From: Bacillota bacterium
Lineage (GTDB): Bacteria; Bacillota; Clostridia; Acetivibrionales; DSM-2933
Length of the DNA: 6,788 bases
Assembly: GCA_030705945.1 (NCBI GenBank)
Contig: JAUZPS010000266.1
Span: forward strand, 1 to 6,788
Direction: 5' to 3'
Of this stretch, positions 1 through 5,757 are shown one piece after another; position 1 is the first letter of the stretch; every line of letters begins with the position of its first letter. Both the position numbers and the translations under genes were made by a program. Below the pieces are notes generated by a model, which worked only from the letters and a program-made list of their open reading frames with translations, had not been told where the DNA came from and ran no database searches.

Positions 1-1280
1 GCTCCGATTATTTCAGCAACCCATATGCTTTTTACTCCCATTCCCATGTATTTTACAAAAACGTATGTAAGGGGCAAGAAAAAAATCCATAATCTTAAAC
101 TAGTTAGGATCATTACAGTAGTTGTGTCTCCGGCGCCTCTTAACGCGCCTGATACAATAAAAATATAATTTATTATCGGCTGATCAATCGCAACTGCCAG
201 CATTGCTCCAACCAGAACACTCAATATAGCGGCGTCGGGTGTAAATAGTCTTGCCGTAAAGTTCGGAAAAACCGCAAAAAATGTTCCTATGAGAATCCCC
301 CACATTATCCCCATGCCAAAGCATAAATATCCTGTGAAACGCGCTTTTTTATTATCCTTTTCACCTAGCGACTTACCTACAAGAGTTGCGGCAGCAATTG
401 AAATGCCTATTGCAGGCATTATTGAAACTTGTTCAATTGTAAGTAGCACCCTAAAAGCAGCTTCCGAGGTAGTATCAAGTATTGATACTATTATTCCTGA
501 AATAAAAAAAGCAAACTGTGTCAGAAATTGTTCTACTCCCGCTTTATAACTTAATTGCCATAAGGGCATAAATATTTCTTTCTTTAACTTTAATGCAGCT
601 TTACTGATTCTAAGATGTCCCTTATGATTAAGCAATATAAGTAAATACGCGCCTGCGCCGATAATTCTTGATATGGTAGTTGCTAATGCTGACCCTTGTA
701 TTCCCATTTCAGGAAATATTCCAACCCCCCTGATCAATAGTATATTTAAAATTATATTTATTACATTAACGCCACCTGTTATAAGCATAGGAGTCATAGT
801 ATTTCCTATTCCTCTAAGCGATGCTCCCGCGGCAAATGAAAAAAACATAAACAAAAGGCTGAAAGATGTTATATTAAGGAACGAGATGCTCATATCAAAG
901 ACAGTACGTGTTGTATCAAATATATGCATAAATTGCCTGGAAAACAAAAATGTTATCATCATCATTGCAAGACCTAGAACACTATTGAGTATTAGATTCT
1001 CACATGAAACCTCATTTAGTTTCTGATAGTTTTTTTCTCCATAGCTTCTTGATATCATGGCAGTTGCGCCTACGTTAAATGATGAAAAAACCAATATCAC
1101 CATGTATATTATCTGATTTGCATAACCTGAAGCCGCAAGTCCGTCCTTGCCCACATAAAAACTTAATAACACCGTATCTGAAATCCCGACAAGGGTATTT
1201 AATAACATCTCTACAATAGCAGGGACAGATAATGTTAAGATTGATATAATTAAAGCTTTATTATCTTTCAATATATTCAT
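1..1280 (-). CDS. MATE-family multidrug/Na+ (or H+) antiporter, C-terminus cut by the window edge
   Basis: The frame is open from an ATG at 1280 to the left edge: 426 complete codons plus two bases (GC, so Ala), with no stop. I translated it by hand. The product is a hydrophobic multi-span membrane protein of the MATE (NorM/DinF-like) family, which exports cationic drugs and metabolites in exchange for Na+ or H+. Two internal halves are visible, each with the family hallmark after its third hydrophobic block: SLRGIGNTMTPM near residues 154-165 and GALRGAGDTTTVM near 378-390. The N-terminal segment reads ISDTVLLSFYVG at 33-44, typical of MATE helix 1-2. Family members are about 440-460 residues, so about 15-35 residues are missing. 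GTG and TTG codons lie in frame at 1295 and 1298, but ATG 1280 fits the promoter and a GGTGGT at 1296-1291 better. The gene has its own promoter and follows a terminator, so it is probably not part of the pyrimidine operon. The substrate cannot be predicted. Confidence 0.93.
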   Translation of the reverse strand, partial: MNILKDNKALIISILTLSVPAIVEMLLNTLVGISDTVLLSFYVGKDGLAASGYANQIIYMVILVFSSFNVGATAMISRSYGEKNYQKLNEVSCENLILNSVLGLAMMMITFLFSRQFMHIFDTTRTVFDMSISFLNITSFSLLFMFFSFAAGASLRGIGNTMTPMLITGGVNVINIILNILLIRGVGIFPEMGIQGSALATTISRIIGAGAYLLILLNHKGHLRISKAALKLKKEIFMPLWQLSYKAGVEQFLTQFAFFISGIIVSILDTTSEAAFRVLLTIEQVSIMPAIGISIAAATLVGKSLGEKDNKKARFTGYLCFGMGIMWGILIGTFFAVFPNFTARLFTPDAAILSVLVGAMLAVAIDQPIINYIFIVSGALRGAGDTTTVMILTSLRLWIFFLPLTYVFVKYMGMGVKSIWVAEIIG

Positions 1281-1290
1281 AATTATGACA

Positions 1291-1296
1291 ACCACC
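1291..1296 (-). promoter_or_regulatory. Weak ribosome binding site of the MATE gene
   Basis: GGTGGT lies 10 bases before the ATG at 1280. It is a poor and rather distant match to AGGAGG, unlike the strong sites of carB and pyrK, but no better site exists nearby. The start at 1280 therefore rests mainly on protein homology and promoter position. Confidence 0.4.
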
Positions 1297-1314
1297 AATA
1301 AAAAAATTTGTACT

Positions 1315-1343
1315 ATTATCACATAAATAGCGCAAATTTTCAA
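1315..1343 (-). promoter_or_regulatory. Sigma-A/sigma-70-type promoter for the MATE gene
   Basis: On the minus strand, TTGAAA (1343-1338) and GATAAT (1320-1315) are separated by exactly 17 bases. Each hexamer matches 5 of 6 consensus positions. Just upstream (about 1368-1344) are runs of A and T that resemble an UP element. A transcript starting about 7 bases after the -10 box would have a leader of roughly 28 bases before ATG 1280. The site lies just after the terminator of the preceding operon, as expected for a separate transcription unit. No operator-like repeat is seen over it. Confidence 0.8.
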
Positions 1344-1375
1344 GTAAAATTTATTTTTTATTTTTTGATACATAT

Positions 1376-1413
1376 AAAAAATTCCGGTTTAATTATTATT
1401 GCCGGAATTTTTT
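1376..1413 (-). terminator. Intrinsic terminator ending the car-pyrK transcript
   Basis: This is a perfect 12-bp inverted repeat (1376-1387 with 1402-1413) around a 14-base A/T-rich loop. The GC-containing core is AATTCCGG/CCGGAATT, followed on the minus strand by six T residues. It lies about 63 bases after the pyrK stop and 32 bases before the MATE -35 box. Because both arms end in A/T runs, it could also stop plus-strand transcription (tail TTTTTTATTTATT), although no plus-strand gene is present. Confidence 0.9.
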
Positions 1414-1476
1414 ATTTATTTAGCTTATTATTTTGTTAATATTTAGCATTCATATAATCTTATATTAAAATCATTA

Positions 1477-2265
1477 TTAATCTAAAATGATCTCATTACT
1501 CCAAAATACGGGTCCGTCCTTGCAGACATGGCTATATTCCCATCCATCCTCATTTTCAGCTTTGGTCTTACACGCGCATACAAGACAAGCTCCAATTCCG
1601 CACCCCATTCTCTGCTCCATGGAAACCTGGCACTTAGTATTGTAGGCTTGAGCAATTTTCATCACATTACGAAGCATTGGTGTAGGCCCGCAAGCATATA
1701 TAATATCAATACCTTTTTCCTTAAGCTCATTTTCTAAGAGGTCCGTTACAAGGCCTTTATATCCTGCGCTTCCGTCATCTGTAGAAATATTTAGCTTATT
1801 GGATGCCGCGCTGAATTCATCCTCCAAAACCACAAATTCTTTATTTCTGAAGCCTAAAAATGCGTATCTTTGGGAGCCAGAGCTCTCCTTTAACAGGTGG
1901 AGCAACGGAAACACTCCAATTCCGCCGCCAACAACCGCAATGGTTTTATACTCTGAAGACAGATGAAATGGTTTCCCTATAGGCGCAATAATATCAATGG
2001 TCTCACCAGCGGTCTTTTTTGCAAGATACTCAGTGCCTATTCCTTTAATTTGAAAACAAATATCAAATGTACCTTTGGCTTTATCAACATCGCAAATACT
2101 TATAGGACGTCTTAGCAGCGCTGTAATTCCATCACTGCATCTGATATTGACAAACTGACCGGGAACAGCATTGTCTGACACATAATCCGACTTTATTGAA
2201 ATCTTATAAATTTCCCTGGCAATTTTTTCTATCGATACAATTTCTTCTTTCAGTAATTTTGACAT
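1477..2265 (-). CDS. pyrK: Dihydroorotate dehydrogenase (NAD+), electron transfer subunit PyrK
   Basis: The product is 262 residues, the usual PyrK size. In class 1B dihydroorotate dehydrogenase, PyrK carries FAD and a [2Fe-2S] cluster and passes electrons from the FMN of PyrD to NAD+, in the fourth step of UMP synthesis in the cytosol. Visible in order are a ferredoxin-reductase-like FAD domain with RRPIS (52-56), an NAD-binding segment VVGGGIGVFPLL (about 111-122), the ACGPTPML motif (191-198), and a C-terminal cluster site with Cys222, Cys227, Cys230 and Cys248 (C-X4-C-X2-C-X17-C), followed by KDGPVF. The frame can also open at TTG 2268, but only ATG 2265 is properly spaced from the ribosome binding site. 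The gene is preceded by an unusual 232-bp palindromic spacer after carB and followed by a terminator. No pyrD follows it, which is unusual. The cluster motif and GPVF tail favour true PyrK over related sulfide-dehydrogenase or NfnA-type subunits. Confidence 0.95.
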   Translation of the reverse strand: MSKLLKEEIVSIEKIAREIYKISIKSDYVSDNAVPGQFVNIRCSDGITALLRRPISICDVDKAKGTFDICFQIKGIGTEYLAKKTAGETIDIIAPIGKPFHLSSEYKTIAVVGGGIGVFPLLHLLKESSGSQRYAFLGFRNKEFVVLEDEFSAASNKLNISTDDGSAGYKGLVTDLLENELKEKGIDIIYACGPTPMLRNVMKIAQAYNTKCQVSMEQRMGCGIGACLVCACKTKAENEDGWEYSHVCKDGPVFWSNEIILD

Positions 2266-2269
2266 CAAA

Positions 2270-2276
2270 CCCTCCT
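2270..2276 (-). promoter_or_regulatory. Strong ribosome binding site that fixes the pyrK start
   Basis: AGGAGGG lies immediately before pyrK. From AGGAGG to ATG 2265 the spacer is 5 bases. To the alternative TTG 2268 it would be only 2, too close for initiation. ATG 2265 is therefore preferred. Confidence 0.85.
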
Positions 2277-2296
2277 ATAGATAACAAACTGTAAAC

Positions 2297-2401
2297 TATA
2301 TAAAAAGCACTATTAATCTTACATTTGACGGAGCAAAATAACGAACGCTTTAACGTTATTTTGTGATAGGCAAATGTAAAAGATTAATTGCTTTTTATAT
2401 A
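2297..2401. repeat. Long nested inverted repeat 1 (105 bp) in the carB-pyrK spacer
   Basis: The outer arms pair almost throughout: 2297-2309 with 2389-2401 (13 bp, TATATAAAAAGCA and its complement), 2312-2320 with 2380-2388 (9 bp), and 2321-2327 with 2371-2377 (7 bp). Each side has one 2-base bulge (2310-2311 and 2378-2379). After an internal loop of 6 and 7 bases, a perfect 10-bp inner stem forms (CAAAATAACG 2334-2343 with CGTTATTTTG 2354-2363) around a 10-base loop. In total 39 bp can pair. There is no open frame of note and no T-run beyond the stem, so it is not a typical terminator. It lies directly before the pyrK leader and could be a MITE-like palindromic element or a structured part of the operon mRNA. 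Which of these applies is inference. Confidence 0.85.
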
Positions 2402-2404
2402 TTC

Positions 2405-2499
2405 AATGATTGAAAAATTGCTTCCGATTCTGGGCGTGTGTTCACAAGCTAAGTGAACACGAAAGCGAAGATTTTAGCGGAAGTTATTTTTTCAACATT
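2405..2499. repeat. Long nested inverted repeat 2 (95 bp) directly after the carB stop
   Basis: The outer stem pairs AATG 2405-2408 with CATT 2496-2499 and, after a one-base bulge, TTGAAAAA 2410-2417 with TTTTTCAA 2488-2495. A small internal loop follows, then CTTCCG 2421-2426 pairs with CGGAAG 2478-2483. Inside is a perfect 8-bp stem, GTGTTCAC 2438-2445 with GTGAACAC 2453-2460, around a 7-base loop. The two stems are separated by an asymmetric internal loop (11 and 17 bases). The element starts one base after the carB stop codon and ends three bases from inverted repeat 1. It is richer in G+C than its surroundings. It has no T-run after the stem on the minus strand, so efficient intrinsic termination is unlikely. 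Confidence 0.8.
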
Positions 2500-2500
2500 C

Positions 2501-5500
2501 CTAAACGTCAAATACGCTTAAGTTTACTACATCCATATCACTAACTGACTTGCCAAGTTTTAAGCATCTGATTACAGCTTTAACAGTATCTAGTGATGTT
2601 AAACATGGGATAGAAGTCTCAACAGACTTTCTTCTTATCTTAAAGCCGTCCCTTTCAGGCTTTCTTCCTTTAGTTGCTGTATTTATGACCATACTGATTT
2701 TACCGGATTGAATGAGGTCCAAAATATTGGGCGAACCATCATCAACCTTTTTAACAGCGTTTGTTGCTATACCGTGCTTGTTCAACATATTTGCCGTCTT
2801 TCCTGTCGCATACAGTTCAAAACCAAGCTTTTCGAAATCTTCGGCAAGGCCGACAAGTTCTGGTTTGTCTGTGTCGCGCACTGTCATAAGTATACCGCCG
2901 CCTTTTTTAGGAAGCTTTATTCCTGACGCTGTTATTCCTTTGTATAAAGCTTCAGGGAAGGTTTTTGCAATACCTAAAACTTCTCCGGTAGACTTCATTT
3001 CAGGTCCTAAACTTATATCAACATCATGGAGCTTTTCAAATGAGAACACAGGAACCTTTACAGAAACATATTCTGCTTCTTTATACAAACCTGTTCCATA
3101 TTTAAAATCTTTAAGCTTTTTACCCATCATTATCTTTGTCGCCAGGTTGACCATCGGTATTCCTGTAACCTTGCTTATATATGGCACCGTACGGCTTGAA
3201 CGGGGATTGACTTCTATTACATAAATCGCATTATTATAAAGCACATACTGTATGTTTACCAGACCTATAACATGCAGAGCTTTAGCTAGTTTTCTTGTAT
3301 AATCAATTATTACTTCCTTTATTCTATTATCAATTGTCTGTGTAGGATATACGGAAATGCTGTCTCCGGAGTGAACGCCTGCTCTTTCTAAGTGTTCCAT
3401 AATTCCGGGAATCAATATATCCTCGCCGTCACAAATGGCGTCAACCTCAATTTCTTTACCCATCATGTATTTGTCAACAAGTATAGGATGCTCCTGCTTA
3501 ACTCTGTTTATGATTTCCATAAACTCTTCAACATCCTTGTCGTTATAGGCAATTTCCATACCCTGGCCGCCTAGTACATATGAAGGTCTTACAAGAACAG
3601 GATATTGAAGCTCATTTGCCACTTCGAGCGCTTCCTGAAGAGTAAATACGGTTTTACCCTGTGGCCTTGGAACTCCAACTTCTTCAAGTATGGCGTCAAA
3701 TTTTTCTCTGTCTTCAGCAGCATCTACATATTTTGGCTCTGTGCCAAATATCTTGACTCCCATTTCACTCAACGCTTTAGTAAGTTTGATAGCAGTCTGT
3801 CCGCCAAACTGAACAATCGCGCCTTTTGGTTTTTCTGTTTCAACTATGTTTTCAACATCTTCATAAGTCAATGGTTCGAAATATAGTCTGTCAGCGGTGT
3901 CAAAGTCGGTGCTTACAGTTTCAGGGTTGTTATTTGCGATTATAGTTTCATATCCTTCTTCTTTAAGAGCCCATACAGAATGAACTGAACAGTAGTCAAA
4001 CTCAATCCCCTGACCAATTCTTATTGGACCGGACCCTATAACTAAAACCTTTTCCCTGTCAGATTCCTTAACTTCGCATCTTTCATCATAGGTCGAATAA
4101 TAGTATGGAGTAACAGCGTCAAATTCAGCGGCGCAGGTATCAACCATCTTGTATGTGGTACAGATTCCGATTTCTTTTCTTCTTCTGTAAATATCCTTCC
4201 TGTCACAGCCTGTAAACTTTGCAATAACAGCATCAGTAAATCCCATCTTTTTAGCTTTCTTAATCATATCGACAGTCAGAGAAGTCAGAGTGCATTCTTT
4301 AAGTTTTTGTTCCATTTGCACAATCTGTTGGAACTTATATATAAAGAACTCGTCAATTTTAGTTATATTACATATATCTTCGATAGTAATGTTTCTTCTT
4401 AAAGCCTCAGCAACAACAAACATTCTTTCATCATTTATGTCATTGAGCTTTTCCATAATAGTTGATGTTTCCATCTTTGTGTACATTTCCTGCTCTAATG
4501 TAAACAGTCCAAGCTCTAGCGACCTGATTGCTTTCATAAGAGCCGCTTCAAAGGAACTGCTGATGGCCATAACCTCACCGGTTGCTTTCATCTGTGTGCC
4601 GAGGGTTCTTTTTGCTTTAACAAATTTATCAAAAGGCCACTTAGGAATCTTAACTACCACATAGTCCAAAGTAGGCTCAAAGCATGCGTAAGTTTTACCT
4701 GTAACAGCGTTTTTAATTTCGTCCAAACCATAACCAATGGCAATTTTTGTCGCAACCTTTGCTATCGGATATCCTGTAGCCTTTGAAGCAAGGGCTGATG
4801 AACGGCTAACCCTAGGATTAACTTCTATAACCCCATACTCGAAGCTTGTAGGATGAAGCGCAAACTGAACGTTACATCCCCCTTGTATACCAAGTTCAGA
4901 AATTATCTTCAAGGATGCTGTTCTTAGCATCTGGTATTCCTTATCGGCAAGGGTCTGTGATGGAGCTACAACTATACTGTCACCGGTGTGAACTCCAACC
5001 GGGTCAATATTTTCCATGTTACATACGGTAATTACATTACCTTTTCCATCTCTCATTACCTCATACTCAATTTCCTTCCAACCTGCTATACATTTCTCAA
5101 TAAGTACTTGGGTAACCCTGCTTAAACGCAGACCGTTGGTAGCAATTTCAGTTAATTGCTCCACATTATCCGCAATACCGCCGCCTGTTCCGCCAAGAGT
5201 GTAGGCAGGACGGACAATTACAGGATAACTGATTTTATCCGCAAATGCTAAAGCAGCCTCAACAGTGGTTACAACCTCACTTGCGATACAAGGCTCTCCT
5301 ATTCTTTCCATAGTATCCTTGAAAGCTTGTCTATCTTCAGCCATTTTAATAGCTTCTGTTGCCGTACCCAGAAGCTTGACTCCATTTTCTTCAAGGAAAC
5401 CTGTTTCAGCAATTTCCATTGCAAGATTAAGTCCTGTTTGACCTCCTAATGTAGGCAATATACTGTCCGGCTTTTCTTCAATTATTATCTTCTTAAGTAC

Positions 5501-5716
5501 ATCCAAGCATAATGGTTCTATATAAACCTTGTCGGCTATATTCGTATCTGTCATGATTGTCGCAGGATTGCTGTTTATAAGCACAACCTCTATACCTTCT
5601 TCTTTAAGCGCGCGACAAGCCTGAGTTCCCGCGTAGTCAAACTCTGCAGCCTGCCCTATTATAATTGGTCCTGAACCGATAACCAATACTTTCTTAACCT
5701 CTAGTCTCTTTGGCAT
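2501..5716 (-). CDS. carB: Carbamoyl-phosphate synthase large subunit (glutamine-dependent)
   Basis: The product is 1071 residues, full length for the family. With CarA it makes carbamoyl phosphate from bicarbonate, glutamine-derived ammonia and two ATP, supplying pyrimidine and arginine synthesis. The two homologous synthetase halves are clear. The first opens with VLVIGSGPIIIGQAAEFDYAG (10-30), carries Arg129 and Arg169 at the positions known for nucleotide binding in E. coli CarB, and has the metal site Gln284, Glu298, Asn300 in IEVNPRVSRSSAL. The second opens with VLVIGSGPIRIGQGIEFDYCS (557-577) and has RPSYVLGGQG (710-719) and Gln823, Glu835, Asn837 in IEVNPRSSRTVP. An oligomerisation region lies between them (about 400-550). 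The C-terminal allosteric MGS-like domain (about 935-1071) has LYATGKT (968-974) and INTATKGR (1011-1018), suggesting nucleotide feedback control. ATG 5716 has a strong, well-spaced ribosome binding site. carB lies 22 bases after carA, so co-translation is likely. No frameshift or missing catalytic residue is seen. Confidence 0.98.
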   Translation of the reverse strand: MPKRLEVKKVLVIGSGPIIIGQAAEFDYAGTQACRALKEEGIEVVLINSNPATIMTDTNIADKVYIEPLCLDVLKKIIIEEKPDSILPTLGGQTGLNLAMEIAETGFLEENGVKLLGTATEAIKMAEDRQAFKDTMERIGEPCIASEVVTTVEAALAFADKISYPVIVRPAYTLGGTGGGIADNVEQLTEIATNGLRLSRVTQVLIEKCIAGWKEIEYEVMRDGKGNVITVCNMENIDPVGVHTGDSIVVAPSQTLADKEYQMLRTASLKIISELGIQGGCNVQFALHPTSFEYGVIEVNPRVSRSSALASKATGYPIAKVATKIAIGYGLDEIKNAVTGKTYACFEPTLDYVVVKIPKWPFDKFVKAKRTLGTQMKATGEVMAISSSFEAALMKAIRSLELGLFTLEQEMYTKMETSTIMEKLNDINDERMFVVAEALRRNITIEDICNITKIDEFFIYKFQQIVQMEQKLKECTLTSLTVDMIKKAKKMGFTDAVIAKFTGCDRKDIYRRRKEIGICTTYKMVDTCAAEFDAVTPYYYSTYDERCEVKESDREKVLVIGSGPIRIGQGIEFDYCSVHSVWALKEEGYETIIANNNPETVSTDFDTADRLYFEPLTYEDVENIVETEKPKGAIVQFGGQTAIKLTKALSEMGVKIFGTEPKYVDAAEDREKFDAILEEVGVPRPQGKTVFTLQEALEVANELQYPVLVRPSYVLGGQGMEIAYNDKDVEEFMEIINRVKQEHPILVDKYMMGKEIEVDAICDGEDILIPGIMEHLERAGVHSGDSISVYPTQTIDNRIKEVIIDYTRKLAKALHVIGLVNIQYVLYNNAIYVIEVNPRSSRTVPYISKVTGIPMVNLATKIMMGKKLKDFKYGTGLYKEAEYVSVKVPVFSFEKLHDVDISLGPEMKSTGEVLGIAKTFPEALYKGITASGIKLPKKGGGILMTVRDTDKPELVGLAEDFEKLGFELYATGKTANMLNKHGIATNAVKKVDDGSPNILDLIQSGKISMVINTATKGRKPERDGFKIRRKSVETSIPCLTSLDTVKAVIRCLKLGKSVSDMDVVNLSVFDV

Positions 5717-5723
5717 TTTATTT

Positions 5724-5729
5724 CCTCCT
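5724..5729 (-). promoter_or_regulatory. Ribosome binding site of carB
   Basis: AGGAGG lies 7 bases before ATG 5716, a near-ideal site. Its first two bases belong to the last unit of the 10-bp tandem repeat at the carA-carB junction. Confidence 0.88.
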
Positions 5730-5757
5730 TAAACTTCCTTAAACTTCCTTAAACTTC
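5728..5757. repeat. Three exact tandem copies of a 10-bp unit at the carA/carB junction
   Basis: The unit reads GAAGTTTAAG on the coding (minus) strand and occurs three times without a mismatch (5757-5748, 5747-5738, 5737-5728). The first unit and most of the second encode the last residues of CarA (FKEV). The carA TAA stop lies inside the second unit. The third is non-coding and runs into the carB ribosome binding site. It looks like a replication-slippage duplication in the intercistronic region. Confidence 0.95.

Noticed and set aside
289..1026. Two open frames on the plus strand (289-549 and 673-1026)
   Set aside because: They lie antisense to the MATE gene, whose frame is continuous and clearly homologous. 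The plus-strand products have no recognisable domain and no ribosome binding site.
1528..1737. Plus-strand open frame inside pyrK
   Set aside because: It is antisense to the PyrK iron-sulfur region and has no supporting motif or start signal.
2277..2340. A possible separate promoter for pyrK in the spacer
   Set aside because: TATATA-like -10 candidates exist, but none has a reasonable -35 box at 16-18 bases on the minus strand.
2402..2414. Short perfect palindrome TTCAAT-G-ATTGAA between the two large inverted repeats, considered as an operator
   Set aside because: It overlaps the outer arm of inverted repeat 2 and arises naturally at the junction. No promoter is next to it.
2297..2499. The two spacer hairpins as intrinsic terminators of the carAB transcript
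   Set aside because: Neither is followed by an unpaired T-run on the minus strand, and their stems are long and A/T-rich. Termination here would also leave pyrK without a visible promoter.
2708..5204. Several plus-strand open frames of 60-170 codons within carB, and one minus-strand frame at 4042-4233
   Set aside because: All are shadows of the intact carB coding sequence in other frames, with no family signature of their own.
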